A stretch of 64,000 bases of DNA from the NCBI RefSeq assembly GCF_000242455.2, contig NC_019892.1:9000744-9064743 (forward strand). Reading direction: 5' to 3'. The position numbers were made by a program, and so were the translations under genes. This DNA comes from Singulisphaera acidiphila DSM 18658 (GTDB lineage: Bacteria; Planctomycetota; Planctomycetia; Isosphaerales; Isosphaeraceae). This document shows, in pieces, positions 10,401 through 19,742 of the stretch. Position 1 is the first letter of the stretch. Each line of letters opens with the position of its first letter. Under the pieces are notes generated by a model. The model did not search any database and was not told where the DNA came from. It saw only the letters and a list, made by a program, of their open reading frames with translations.

Positions 10401-10584
10401 CAACTTCCTCAGGTCCCAGCGCCGGCGCGTCCGTCAGGGCAATGACCTGTACGTTGGTGATATCGGGCACGGCATCGATCGGGAGACTCATCAACGAGTA
10501 CACTCCCGAGCAGGCCAGGCCCAGGAGCATCAGGAGGACAAACCCCCGATTCTTCAGAGACGACTGAATCAACTTGTCGAACAC
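7447..10584 (-). CDS. Heavy-metal efflux RND transporter, CzcA/CusA family
   Basis: A 1045-residue inner-membrane pump of the HME-RND family, the proton-driven part of a tripartite system that expels metal cations. The GTG at 10584 is preferred (CGGGAGA site seven bases upstream; the protein then starts VFDKLIQSSLKNRGFVLLM, the family's usual N-terminus), rather than an ATG 16 codons upstream. Family features are PIDAVPDITNVQV after the first membrane helix, and the TM4 proton-relay signature DFGLIVDSAVIVIEN near residue 400, typical of metal rather than drug pumps. The cation is not determined by the sequence visible to me. It follows the adaptor gene by 130 bases on the same strand. No outer-membrane factor gene is present in the window. 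Confidence 0.95.
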   Translation of the reverse strand: MFDKLIQSSLKNRGFVLLMLLGLACSGVYSLMSLPIDAVPDITNVQVIALTDAPALGPEEVEQFITVPVENAMNGIPRIKEVRSITQFGFSSVTIVFEEGTDVYWARQLVNERLMQVREEIPEGFGSPGMGPIATGLGEIYLFEVKNAPDAKKPRSLMDLRTILDWDVARPLLSVPGVIEVNTFGGELKTYQVQLDPKRLLARGISVTQVFDALHRNNSNSGGGYIERNGQVRVIRAQGLVGSLKDIEEVVLHTTADGTPIYVRDVGEVRFAPMIRQGVVTRDGRGEVVTATVLLLAGENGRVVVERVKGKLDEIRKNLPEGVVIDSYYDRATLINKAIGTVARNLAEGGILVIVVLLVLLGNLRAGLIVALAIPLSMLFAGNLMLYFGIAGSLMSLGAIDFGLIVDSAVIVIENCVSHLAHARPDQRGVDVVRRATLEVRRPVVYGVGIITLVHLPLLALEGVEGKMFRPMAATLIFALTGSLLLSLTATPVLASYFLKPGLSERDTWVVRIAKWIYQPILGWAQTRPLLVTLMVLLMLGATVPVAMNLGGEFIPKLDEGDLVLDLTRPPDASLSEAAADTTRLEKALIAEFPKEIRSVVSASGRPEIGLDPAAVNTTEAYVYLTEPEEWTKAASKEELIEQIDRLTHKVMPGTTVVFSQPIELRFSDMLAGVKGDVGIGLYGDDLAVLQEKAEEMARVLNQVPGAADVKALEVLGLPAMQIVIDRKRIARYGINAADVLDVIQAVGGKNVGQVVEGQRRFTMQVRFTPQYRDNVEAIRRLMIADPQGRMIPLEDLADIKLEEGVYEIWRKNRQRRVMITVNVRGRDLAGFVAEAQQKVREKVALPSGYVLEWGGTFENLQSATHRLMIVVPIALALIFLLLFATFGSIKLGLLIFISVPLGAIGGVMSLWLRGMNFSISAGVGFIALSGVAVLDGLVLVAAIRQLIEGGRPVDEAVREASMSRLRPILMTGLVASLGFVPMAFSHGAGAEVQRPLATVVIGGLITSMFLKLIVLPVIYPWFDPGLSAPDPDPLEEDEMIGAEA

Positions 10585-10714
10585 AAAGACTCTCCCGAGT
10601 GCGTGATGATTCGTGAGGGCCAGAAAAGTCATGCACGCAGGCCACAGCCTCAGATAGGCTGCAACAAACTATTACGAAACAATGATTTCACATGCACAAC
10701 AATTCTGACAAGCT

Positions 10715-12382
10715 CTAGTGCCCGGCGCTCGCCAACTGGACGGAGAGGGCTTTGAGCTTGTATTCCCCCTCGATGACGACCTCATCCCCCGTTTCCAGTC
10801 CACGGCGAATCGTGACCAGATCGCCACGCGGGGCCTCGGCGTCAACCTCACGGCGAACGAAACGGTCGGGGGCCGTCTTCACGAACACGAACGTGCGGTT
10901 CCCCTCATCCAAAAGCGCGGAGGTGGGGATCTGGACGGCGGCCTTCTTCCGCGGGCTCAAGATGTCAACCTCGACGAACATGCCCGGCTTGAGCAAACGG
11001 TCGGGGTTCGCCGCCTTCGCCAGGAGCTTGACCGAGCGGCTCTTCTCGTCGACCAGGTCGCCCGAGTAGATCACCGTCCCCTCGAACTCACGATCGAGAT
11101 AGGCGGGCGAGCGGAAGCGAACCTCGCTTCCCTCCTGGCTACTGGCCAGCATGTCGAAGTCCCCTTCGTGGACACTGGCCTCAATCCAGACCGAGGACAG
11201 GTTGGCCATCGTGAAAAGGCGGTGCGTCGTGTCGACGGCCACGCCCGGGACGATCATCTCGCGATCGAGGATAGTGCCATCGAACGGGGCCCGGATGGAG
11301 TAGGTGCTGACGGGAGCCTCCCGCATGTTCATGGCGGAATCAGGCGGAACGCCGACCGGCTTGACCGCGGTCGAATTCTCACCCGTGGCGTCAGCCAAGA
11401 TGGTTTCGCGAGCCCGGGACGTTTCCGGGGCGGCCAAGGTCTCGTCGGATTTGACGCCAGCCACTTTGCCCCCCGCCATCTCGGGCTCGGTTCCGTCGGG
11501 CTTGACGCCGAGAATCCTCAGCCGTTCCTCGGCCGTGCGGACTGCCGTCTCGGCCTGTCGCTTGGCCTGACGCGCCCGGGTATCCGCCAGTTTCGCTTCA
11601 AATCCGGTCTGATCCATGAGACTCTGGTAAGTCGCCTGGGCCGCCTCATAGCCAGCGGTCACCTCCTGGAATTGCTTGGGGGTGATCAGCTTCTGAGCGT
11701 TCAACTCGCGGTTCCGCTCGACGGTGGCGATGGCCAGGCGATACTGGGCATACGCCGTCATCAATCGCTCCCGGTCGTCCCCCACGGCTCGATCCGCGAA
11801 CCGACTCTGAATCTCTTCCGGGCTTTCGCCCTTGCGAAGCAGGCCGATCAGCTCATGAGTGTTGTGGTAAACCATCTCTTCCCACTCGGCCTGGGCCTTG
11901 GCGATTTCCAACTCTTGCAATTTTGTATAGAGTTCGAGCCGGGCCTCGCCAACGACCGGGCTGTCGATCGTTGCAAGGAGGTCACCCGCACGCACGAGTT
12001 GGCCGACGTGGGCGTTGACCGTGCGAACCACCCCCGCCGCGCGGGGGGTGATGTAAGCGTACTGAGACTCGTTGGGAGCCACCTGGCCGGGCGCGGACAG
12101 GACATGGGGAACGGTGTCCAACGTCACCTTCGCCGTCCGAAGCCCGACGATCTTCTGCTCCTCTTCGCTAAACAAAATTCCCGAGGCCCGTGCAACCTCG
12201 CCATCGACAACGGGCTCCCCAGGCTTGGAATCGACCTGGGGCTGCAACGGTGGGCGATCGGCCATTCGTGCCCCCACGGGCTGCCGAAAAACAAGCACGA
12301 CTGCTCCAATTCCAAGCACAAGTAAACCCAGAATCAGGATGACGGCTGGGCGACGGACGAACTGAGGGGGGGAGGATTTCAT
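10715..12382 (-). CDS. Periplasmic adaptor of RND efflux system, CzcB/CusB type
   Basis: A 555-residue membrane-fusion protein that would link the RND pump to an outer-membrane channel. The ATG at 12382 begins MKSSPPQFVRRP and a single membrane anchor (AVILILGLLVLGIGAVVLVF). The HlyD/biotinyl-lipoyl half is seen in VPHVLSAPGQVAPNESQYAY and AAGVVRTVNAHVGQLVRAGD; a long coiled-coil hairpin covers roughly residues 155-310 (rich in E, Q, R, A); the second half has IRAPFDGTILDREMIVPGV and a barrel with LSSVWIEASVHEGD. A C-terminal domain ends the protein. No His-rich metal-binding extension is seen. The open frame extends 21 codons upstream, without a better start. It is probably the first gene of a two-gene operon with the pump. 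Confidence 0.9.
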   Translation of the reverse strand: MKSSPPQFVRRPAVILILGLLVLGIGAVVLVFRQPVGARMADRPPLQPQVDSKPGEPVVDGEVARASGILFSEEEQKIVGLRTAKVTLDTVPHVLSAPGQVAPNESQYAYITPRAAGVVRTVNAHVGQLVRAGDLLATIDSPVVGEARLELYTKLQELEIAKAQAEWEEMVYHNTHELIGLLRKGESPEEIQSRFADRAVGDDRERLMTAYAQYRLAIATVERNRELNAQKLITPKQFQEVTAGYEAAQATYQSLMDQTGFEAKLADTRARQAKRQAETAVRTAEERLRILGVKPDGTEPEMAGGKVAGVKSDETLAAPETSRARETILADATGENSTAVKPVGVPPDSAMNMREAPVSTYSIRAPFDGTILDREMIVPGVAVDTTHRLFTMANLSSVWIEASVHEGDFDMLASSQEGSEVRFRSPAYLDREFEGTVIYSGDLVDEKSRSVKLLAKAANPDRLLKPGMFVEVDILSPRKKAAVQIPTSALLDEGNRTFVFVKTAPDRFVRREVDAEAPRGDLVTIRRGLETGDEVVIEGEYKLKALSVQLASAGH

Positions 12383-13780
12383 GCGAATTTCACTCGAATC
12401 TGGGAAATCGAACCGGCGTCCTGATGTCGGATCTCGGCCAAACACCGATCAATCCAAGAAGTGATGGCATAGGTCATGCCATCCATTCCGATTGCCTGAA
12501 TGCCATGCCGATCCAAGCGACCTGCCAGGGCGGTTGCCCGGCATTTCCACATCATGATTGAGGCACCACAACGCGCTTATGGCGGAAGTCGATCGCACCA
12601 TCGCGCGGTTCGATCGATCAGACGAACGTCGCTTGATCGACCTTTGGAAACACGTGGATTCAGTGGTGAGGCCGCGACGAGACGCGTCCTCGTAGTCCCC
12701 TAGAGGGGCGGAGGGGCACCCTACCCCACGTTGCTGAAATCTCGGGAGAATCCCAAAAGATCGCTCTACGAAAGCCTGGGAAGGCGACAGCAGATCGATC
12801 CATCAGCCCACCCACACATCCGAAAGATGCACGTGAGAGCCGAGATCAAGGCGCAAAGGAGGGCGCAGGGAGAGGCGATCAACAGCGGAGTTGACCAATG
12901 GACTGATTGAAGTAGCGGCCGATCGAGCCGGTAGGGGCGAGGCCCGAGTAGAAGGGATGTGGGATCGAACCGGACAGTGGACAAATCGAAAGCGCAAGCC
13001 GCGCGAACGTCCGCGACTTGCCCCGGCCCCTCACGAGATCCGTCGAAAGCAGCCGCCCCTTACGGTGCGGCCAGGTGCAAACACGAAAGGTCAGCGAACC
13101 CGGCGATGTGCGCTCCACCCATTGAGGACGAGTCGAAACGGGAGCGACGATCGACCGGCCCTGCAAAGCACCAAACATCCAGCCATGGCAAGACGGATGG
13201 TCAGAACGCAAAGGCCGAAGCGCAACGGGAGCAGCAACCGCCCTGGCGATCAAGAGGCAAAGCACGAGCCGGGAGATCAGAGCCGACATCGTAAACTCTT
13301 GGCTTGGATGCTCAGACACACGAGGAGACTCAGACTCTCAATGATACGAGTTGGGTCAACAAGGCGCCAAGCCGCCCCAACCCTGCTCATCCACTCACCC
13401 GCTCATTATCCCCAAATTCAGAGGTCCTGACTTTATCCCAATCTTTTTCCAGAATTCACCCCAATCACCCCAATTCAAGCAATCACTTCAATCTTGCAAT
13501 TCCTATTCAATTCGCCAAAAGCTCTCAAGCCGACCAAACATCCTCGCCGATAAAACCCAACGACGAGCCTTGTTACCGAACCGCCCGATGCCCGGCGGTT
13601 CCACTTGCCGGGGCCAATCCGCCCGGGGACCGTCGACGCGGAGCCAACCCACCGCGTTGCCTGCCGAAATGTTCGCCAGCCGTTGCAGCCTAACGTACGA
13701 CACCTTTGATTTCGCTGGCCGTCGCGCCGCCTGAAGTGCCCCACCTGGACCGACTGCGGCGCCGGCAGGATCGATCCACG
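12383..13780. other. Long non-coding stretch, 1.4 kb
   Basis: No gene is convincingly supported. A minus-strand frame with an ATG near 13289 would give about 136 residues starting with a signal-like MSALISRLVLCLLIARAVAA, but its third codon positions are not G/C-rich like the neighbours and the remainder resembles no family. Around 13370-13540 the sequence becomes C- and A/T-rich with repeated CCCCAA/TTCAA runs. This may be the divergent promoter region of the efflux operon and the membrane protein. Confidence 0.5.
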
Positions 13781-14743
13781 ATGACTGAGCTTCTCTGGAA
13801 GATCGCGCTGCTTGCTGCGCTGACTCATGGCATTCGTGCCCTGGGCCGGATCGCGGGCCCGCAACGAGGAAGCCTTCTGCTCGGGCTACCGAGTACGACC
13901 GCCGTTGCGCTCGTCGCGTGCGGTCAGGCCAGTGGGATCGGCGGTGCGTCTGAAATGGCCGAGGCGAGCTTGTCCGGCCTGGTCGCGGCCGTGGCGCTCC
14001 CCCTGGTATTTGCGCAGTCGTTAGCCCAGGGTCGTCAGCTCGTCTGGTCGGTCGCGGCCGCCGTCTTCGTCTATCTCGCAGTCGCCTGGGGCTCGATTCT
14101 CGTCCCCGACTCGGGCCCCGCCGGCCGGATTGCCATCGCCACCTTCGCCGTCCTGGCCGCTTGCCGTTGCGCCGACCGGATCGCGATCAATAGAAATCAG
14201 CCAACGTCGATCACTCCGTCGCGACTCCGCTGTCTGCTCCTTCGCACGGCGGTTCCGGCGGCCTGCCTGGTGGCCATCACGGGGCTCCGTGAGGTTACCG
14301 GAGTTCGCTGGGCGGGGATCTTCAGCACCTTCCCCGGCATGACTCTGGCGGTCCTGGTCGTCACCTATCTCGAGTCGAGTCCAGCCGAGGCGGGCCGAAT
14401 GGCCAAGTCGCTTCCCTCAGCCAACCTCGGGATGGTGGCATTCATCGGCGCTTTTCGCTTCGGCTGTCCGGCGGTCGGGCTGGGATGGGGGACCGTCTGC
14501 GGATACGCCTTGGCTACGCTGACCCTCCTCGTCGTGGGCGGGTTGGCCCGGCGGCCGCCCCCCACGCCGGTGGATCGAGTTCGCGTCGTTCGGCTTGCGG
14601 GCCGATCTCAGTCCCACTCCGTCTCGCTCGGCGCGGCTCTCACGAGGACCAGCCGTCGCCCCAGGTGCGGCCCCCTGCCCCGAGGAGCGAGGCCGGGGCC
14701 CTGCCGAAGGCTCTCGCCGCTTGTCGAGCCGATCGGCCTCTGA
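13781..14743 (+). CDS. Multi-pass membrane protein of unknown function
   Basis: A 320-residue protein; ATG 13781 (MTELLWKIALLAALTHG) is chosen because the upstream part of the open frame is hydrophilic and not conserved-looking. Roughly eight or nine hydrophobic helices occupy residues 1-275 (for example SLSGLVAAVALPLVFAQ, VWSVAAAVFVYLAVAWGSIL, MTLAVLVVTYL and LGWGTVCGYALATLTLLVVGG). A PGMTLAVLVV and PSANLGMVAFIG pair in the second half could be re-entrant loops of a transporter. The last 50 residues are Arg/Pro-rich and may be a cytoplasmic tail, or read-through after a frameshift. No family is recognised. It ends 140 bases before the DUF1549/DUF1553 gene. Confidence 0.6.
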   Translation: MTELLWKIALLAALTHGIRALGRIAGPQRGSLLLGLPSTTAVALVACGQASGIGGASEMAEASLSGLVAAVALPLVFAQSLAQGRQLVWSVAAAVFVYLAVAWGSILVPDSGPAGRIAIATFAVLAACRCADRIAINRNQPTSITPSRLRCLLLRTAVPAACLVAITGLREVTGVRWAGIFSTFPGMTLAVLVVTYLESSPAEAGRMAKSLPSANLGMVAFIGAFRFGCPAVGLGWGTVCGYALATLTLLVVGGLARRPPPTPVDRVRVVRLAGRSQSHSVSLGAALTRTSRRPRCGPLPRGARPGPCRRLSPLVEPIGL

Positions 14744-14883
14744 ACCTGGCGTCGGCCCGTTCGCTTGTTCGATCTCCACCTGGCCGTGGGCTCGTCATCG
14801 ACCTGGTTTGACCGGGCAGGGACATGGATCTGGTTCACCCCCTTGTGCCAGGTCCCCCTTGGACCCGATAATCCGAGGGGATC

Positions 14884-17800
14884 GTGCCTTCCACCCAACC
14901 TCCCGCCCTCACCGAGCCCCGATCTCGCATGAGAGCTCAACAGACTCTGGCAGCCCGTCCTTGGCTCGGCACCTCGTTTCGACGGCGAGGTTCCACCTTG
15001 GCCCTCGCCCTATCGATCGTCCTGAGCGTCCTGACCAAGACCGGGACGGCCGCGCCTCCCCCGGCGGTCGACTTCAGCCGCGACGTCTTGCCGATCCTCT
15101 CAGACAAGTGCTTCCGCTGCCACGGTCCCGACGCTGGAACCCGGAAGGCGGACCTGCGACTCGACCTCGCCGAAGGGGCGCTCCGCAAGAAGGATCCGGT
15201 GATCGTCCCGGGCAAGAGCGACGAGAGCGAGTTGATCATCCGGATCAAGAGCCAGGACGCCGAGGAGACGATGCCGCCGCCCAAGTCGAACCTCACGCTG
15301 AACGCTCGCGAAGTCGCCATTCTCGAGCGATGGGTCGATCAGGGAGCCGAGTGGGGCAAGCACTGGGCCTTCGTCGCCCCTCGGCGACAGGCGATCCCCC
15401 AAACCAAGCAGCACGAACAGGCGCGCAACGGGATCGACCTCCATGTCCTCGCCCGGCTCGAACGGGAGAATTTGCCCCCTGCCCCGGAAGCGACTAAGGA
15501 AGCGCTGATCCGCCGGGTCACCCTCGACCTTACCGGCTTGCCCCCCAGTCCCGCCGAGATCGACGCCTTCCTGGCCGACCCCGCGCCGGACGCCTACGAG
15601 CGAGTCGTCGACCGGCTCCTCGCCTCGCCCCGCTACGGCGAGCGAATGGCGACCCACTGGCTCGACCTGGCCCGGTATGCGGACACGCACGGCTACCAGT
15701 CGGACCGCTACCGCGCGATGTGGCCCTGGCGCGACTGGGTGGTCCGCTCCTTCAATGGCAACCAACCGTTCGACGAGTTCCTGACCTGGCAGCTCGCGGG
15801 GGACCTCTTGCCCCACGCCACCAAGGAGCAACGGCTCGCCACCGCCTTCAACCGGCTCCACATGCAGAACGAGGAGGGGGGGGTCGTCGAGGAAGAGTTC
15901 CGCGTCGCCTACGTCGTCGACCGCGTGAACACGATGGCGACCGCGTTCCTCGGGCTCACCTTCGAGTGCTCGCGCTGTCACGACCACAAGTACGACCCGA
16001 TCACCCAGCGCGACTTCTATTCGCTCTACGCATTCTTCCAGAATATCGACGAGTCGGGGCAGACCTCCTACTTCACTCCGGCGATGCCCGTCCCCACTCT
16101 GCTCCTGTCGGACGACGCCACCGACCAAAAAATCGCCGACGTCGAGCGCCGGATCACCGCTAAGGAAGCGGACCTGCACCGGCTCCGCGACCAGGCGCGG
16201 GCCGATTTCCAGACCTGGTTGACGGCCAAGCCGAAGGAACCGCCCCTGCCAGAACCGGCCGCCTCGTTCTCCTTCGACGAAATCGCAGGCGGCAAGCTGG
16301 CCAACACGGCCGACCCAGGCAAGCCGGCGAACGCTTTGGAGGGGCCGGAACTGGTCGCCGGTAAAACAGGGCGTGCGGTGAAGCTCACCGGCGAAAACGG
16401 ATTTACGTTTCCAGGAGTCGGACATTTTTCACGTGCCGACCCCTTTTCACTTTGCCTGGACCTCCAGGCACCGACCCGGGCCCCTCGGTTCGTCGTCCTC
16501 CACCACAGCAAGGCGCCGATTGATGCGGGCAGCCGAGGCTATGAGATCTTGCTGGAAGAAGGGCGCGTCGCCGTCGGCTTGCACCACATGTGGCCGGGCA
16601 ACTCACTCAAAGTCGTGACCAAGGAGCCGATCCAGAGCGGCCCATGGGTCCAGCTTACCGTGACCTACGACGGCTCGAGCCGGGCGGACGGGCTCCGGGT
16701 CTACGTCGATGGAGTGGCCGCCCCGCTCGAGGTCATCCGGGACGGGTTGGTCAAGGACATCACCTATGAAGGGGGCGAACCCGACCTGGCGCTCGGCTTC
16801 CGGTTCCGCGACAACGGGTTCAAGGGGGGCCGCGTCGACAACTTGCGGGTCTACCACCGCGCACTCGCTCCGCTCGAGGTCGCCCACCTGGCCGAGCGAG
16901 GCGACCTGACGGCGGCCTGGACGACCTCGACCTCTCAGCTCACGGCCAGCCAACGCGAAGGTTTGCTCGACCTCTTCCTCGCCAGCGCTGACCCGTTGGC
17001 CCAGAAGCAGGCGGCCGAACTGCACGCGCTTCGTGTCGAACAGAACCGCCTCGTCAACCCGATTCCCGAAGCGATGGTCATGACCGAGTTGCCCAGGCCA
17101 AAGCCCGCGTTCGTCCTCAAACGCGGGGCGTACGACGCCCCCGGCGATCCCGTCTCGGCTGGCACACCGGCCGCCCTCCCCCCGTTCCCGAGCGACGAGA
17201 CGCGCAATCGACTCGGCCTGGCCCGCTGGCTCCTGAGGCCCGAGCACCCGCTCACAGCCCGAGTCACGGTCAATCGGCTCTGGCAGATGATGTTCGGGAT
17301 CGGGATCGTGGAGACGAGTGATAATTTCGGCAGCCAGGGGGCCCAGCCCACCCACCCCGAGTTGCTCGACTGGTTGGCACTCGAGTTCCTCGATTCGGGG
17401 TGGGACGTGAAGCATCTGCTTCGGCTGATGGCCACCTCCTCGACCTATCGACAGTCGTCGAAAACAGGCCGCGACCTGCTCGCCCGCGATCCTGAGAATC
17501 AACTGCTGGCGCGTGGCCCCGCCCGCCGCTTGACCGCCGAGATGCTTCGCGACCAGGCCTTGGCCTCGAGCGGCCTGCTGACCGAGTGGCGCGGGGGGCC
17601 AAGCGTCAAGCCGTATCAGCCCGACGGGCTCTGGGAAGTCGCCATGGGCAACCCTCGTTACGACCAGTCGAAAGGGCCTGATCTCTATCGCCGCAGTCTC
17701 TATACATTCTGGAAGCGAACCGTCCCGCACCCTGCGATGGTCGCCTTCGACGCGGCCGAGCGCAACGTCTGCGTGGTCCGCCGGCAGAGCACGAGCACCC

Positions 17801-18144
17801 CGTTACAGGCCCTGACCCTGCTCAACGACGAGCAGATCGTCGAGGCCGCACGGCACCTCGGACAGCGGATGCTCAAGGAAGGGGGGACGAGCGACGGCGA
17901 GCGCGTCGCCTGGCTCTTCCGGCTCATCACCGGACGCCGGCCGGTTGCTCGGGAAGTCGCCGTGCTCGAACAGCTTCTCGTCGAACAACGCACTCTGTTC
18001 GGCTCGGATCCCCAGGCGGCGAAGGCGCTGTTGGCCGTGGGTGAATCGAAAAGCGACCCGGCGATCGACCCGGTGGAACTCGCGGCGGCCACCGTGCTGG
18101 CTGAGGCGGTCCTGAACCACGACGAGGCCGTGCTCCGCCGCTGA
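14884..18144 (+). CDS. Planctomycete PSD1 protein: cytochrome-like, DUF1549, LamG, DUF1553
   Basis: A 1086-residue exported protein. A signal-like segment (TLALALSIVLSVLTKTG) is followed by a planctomycete cytochrome C-type module with the haem motif CFRCH at residues 76-80. The DUF1549 domain covers about 150-370 (ALIRRVTLDLTGLPPSPAEIDAF; HWLDLARYADTHGYQ; ECSRCHDHKYDPI), a LamG/concanavalin domain about 460-650, and DUF1553 about 760-1050 (LARWLLRPEHPLTARVTVNRLW; FGSQGAQPTHPELLDWLA; VVRRQSTSTPLQALTLLND). This architecture is almost confined to planctomycetes and relatives; its reaction is unknown, though the haem motif suggests electron transfer. The GTG at 14884 has GAGGGG just upstream; ATG 14929 is an alternative. 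The DUF1501 gene follows after 85 bases, the usual partner. Confidence 0.92.
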   Translation: MPSTQPPALTEPRSRMRAQQTLAARPWLGTSFRRRGSTLALALSIVLSVLTKTGTAAPPPAVDFSRDVLPILSDKCFRCHGPDAGTRKADLRLDLAEGALRKKDPVIVPGKSDESELIIRIKSQDAEETMPPPKSNLTLNAREVAILERWVDQGAEWGKHWAFVAPRRQAIPQTKQHEQARNGIDLHVLARLERENLPPAPEATKEALIRRVTLDLTGLPPSPAEIDAFLADPAPDAYERVVDRLLASPRYGERMATHWLDLARYADTHGYQSDRYRAMWPWRDWVVRSFNGNQPFDEFLTWQLAGDLLPHATKEQRLATAFNRLHMQNEEGGVVEEEFRVAYVVDRVNTMATAFLGLTFECSRCHDHKYDPITQRDFYSLYAFFQNIDESGQTSYFTPAMPVPTLLLSDDATDQKIADVERRITAKEADLHRLRDQARADFQTWLTAKPKEPPLPEPAASFSFDEIAGGKLANTADPGKPANALEGPELVAGKTGRAVKLTGENGFTFPGVGHFSRADPFSLCLDLQAPTRAPRFVVLHHSKAPIDAGSRGYEILLEEGRVAVGLHHMWPGNSLKVVTKEPIQSGPWVQLTVTYDGSSRADGLRVYVDGVAAPLEVIRDGLVKDITYEGGEPDLALGFRFRDNGFKGGRVDNLRVYHRALAPLEVAHLAERGDLTAAWTTSTSQLTASQREGLLDLFLASADPLAQKQAAELHALRVEQNRLVNPIPEAMVMTELPRPKPAFVLKRGAYDAPGDPVSAGTPAALPPFPSDETRNRLGLARWLLRPEHPLTARVTVNRLWQMMFGIGIVETSDNFGSQGAQPTHPELLDWLALEFLDSGWDVKHLLRLMATSSTYRQSSKTGRDLLARDPENQLLARGPARRLTAEMLRDQALASSGLLTEWRGGPSVKPYQPDGLWEVAMGNPRYDQSKGPDLYRRSLYTFWKRTVPHPAMVAFDAAERNVCVVRRQSTSTPLQALTLLNDEQIVEAARHLGQRMLKEGGTSDGERVAWLFRLITGRRPVAREVAVLEQLLVEQRTLFGSDPQAAKALLAVGESKSDPAIDPVELAAATVLAEAVLNHDEAVLRR

Positions 18145-18229
18145 CCACCCAAAATCAGGCGAGCGGCGAGCCTCAGAAATCCAAAAGCCCAGGCTTCTTG
18201 ATCTCCGAATCGCGGAAAGTGAAAGCCTC

Positions 18230-19684
18230 ATGAACTGTCACCACATCGATTTCGGAATGAGCCGCCGCGACTTCTTCGGCCGGTTTGCCCTGGGCCTCGG
18301 TGGTGCCGCGCTCGGGTCATTGCTGGAACGGGACGCGGCGGCCGCCTCGCCCAGCGCGGTTCCGAGTCCGTTTCAAGGGATCCTGGCCGCCCCTCACCAT
18401 GCGCCTCGGGCGAAGCGGATCATCTTCCTGTTCATGAGCGGCGGGCCGTCGCAGCTCGACCTGTTCGACCACAAGCCGCTCCTCAACCGGATGAACGGCC
18501 AGGACCTTCCGGACAGCGTCCGGAAAGGGCAGCGGCTGACCGGAATGTCGGGCAACCAGGCGAGCCTGCCCCTGGCGGGCTCGCTCTTCTCGTTCGCCCA
18601 GCACGGCCAAGCCGGCTCGACGGTCAGCGAGTTGCTCCCCTGGACGGCGAAGATCGCCGACGAGCTCTGCTTTGTGAAGTCGCTTCACACCGAGGCCATC
18701 AACCACGACCCGGCAATCACGTTCTTCCAGACCGGCTCGCAACTCGCCGGCCGGCCCAGCATGGGGTCATGGCTCAGCTACGGGCTCGGCGCCGCCAACG
18801 AGAACCTTCCCGCGTTCGTCGTCCTGATCTCCAAGGACCGGATCGATCAGCCCCTCTACGCGCGGCTCTGGGGGAACGGGTTTCTCGCGAGCATTCACCA
18901 AGGGGTGCAATTCCGGAGCGGCAAAGACCCGGTGCTCTACCTCGACAACCCGGCCGGCATCAGCGGCGCGGGGCGGCGGAAGATGCTCGACCGCCTGGCC
19001 GAGCTCCACGCCATCCAATATGAAGACCTGGGCGACCCCGAGATCAACGCACGGGTCGCTCAATATGAGATGGCCTACCGGATGCAAACGAGCGTCCCCG
19101 AGGTGATGAACGTCGCCAGCGAACCCGAGCGGGTCTTGGACCTGTACGGTCCCGAGGCCAAGCAGCCCGGCACGTTCGCGGCGAACTGCCTGCTGGCACG
19201 TCGGATGGCCGAGCGCGACGTACGGTTCATCCAGCTCTACCACCCCGGCTGGGATCACCACGGCGGCCTCCCGGGCGGGATCCGCCGACAGTGCCAGGAC
19301 GTCGACCGGGCCTGCTACGGCCTGATCACCGACCTCAAACAGCGCGGTTTGCTCGACGAAACGCTCGTCGTCTGGGGCGGCGAATTCGGGCGGACCAATT
19401 ACTCGCAAGGCAAGCTCACCGCCACCGACTACGGTCGCGACCATCACCCGCGCTGCTTCACGATGTGGCTCGCCGGCGGCGGCATCAAGCCCGGCACCAC
19501 CCTCGGCGCTACCGACGACTTCGGCTACAACGTGGCCGAAGACCCCGTCCACGTCCACGACCTCCAAGCCACGATCCTCCACTTGCTGGGCATCGACCAC
19601 GAAAAACTGACATATAAGTTCCAGGGACGCTACTACCGGCTGACCGACGTCCACGGGCAGGTCATGAAGCCGATGTTGGCTTGA
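18230..19684 (+). CDS. DUF1501 family protein, Tat-exported
   Basis: A 484-residue DUF1501 protein with a twin-arginine leader (MSRRDFFGRFALGLGGAALG after nine residues). Core motifs are IIFLFMSGGPSQLDLFDHKP, SLHTEAINHDPAITFFQTG, WGGEFGRTNYSQ and DYGRDHHPRCFTMWLAGGG, the last two being the usual metal-site region of the fold. It lies 85 bases after the PSD1 gene and is very probably co-transcribed and co-exported with it; the DUF1549/DUF1553 plus DUF1501 pair is the most common such pair in planctomycetes. No consensus ribosome-binding site precedes ATG 18230. Function is not established for the family. Confidence 0.92.
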   Translation: MNCHHIDFGMSRRDFFGRFALGLGGAALGSLLERDAAAASPSAVPSPFQGILAAPHHAPRAKRIIFLFMSGGPSQLDLFDHKPLLNRMNGQDLPDSVRKGQRLTGMSGNQASLPLAGSLFSFAQHGQAGSTVSELLPWTAKIADELCFVKSLHTEAINHDPAITFFQTGSQLAGRPSMGSWLSYGLGAANENLPAFVVLISKDRIDQPLYARLWGNGFLASIHQGVQFRSGKDPVLYLDNPAGISGAGRRKMLDRLAELHAIQYEDLGDPEINARVAQYEMAYRMQTSVPEVMNVASEPERVLDLYGPEAKQPGTFAANCLLARRMAERDVRFIQLYHPGWDHHGGLPGGIRRQCQDVDRACYGLITDLKQRGLLDETLVVWGGEFGRTNYSQGKLTATDYGRDHHPRCFTMWLAGGGIKPGTTLGATDDFGYNVAEDPVHVHDLQATILHLLGIDHEKLTYKFQGRYYRLTDVHGQVMKPMLA

Positions 19685-19742
19685 TGTCCGTCCCTCCTTG
19701 GATCCGATCGGCAAGACATCAAGGTGCTGCGGCAACCGACCT

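Noticed and set aside
7987..10755. Long plus-strand frames opposite the RND pump and adaptor
   Set aside because: Same shadow effect; translations are compositionally abnormal and the reverse strand encodes complete, recognisable proteins.
12879..13319. A minus-strand 146-codon frame with a signal-like start
   Set aside because: Codon third positions are not biased like neighbouring genes, no family is recognised and the remaining sequence is repetitive in composition.
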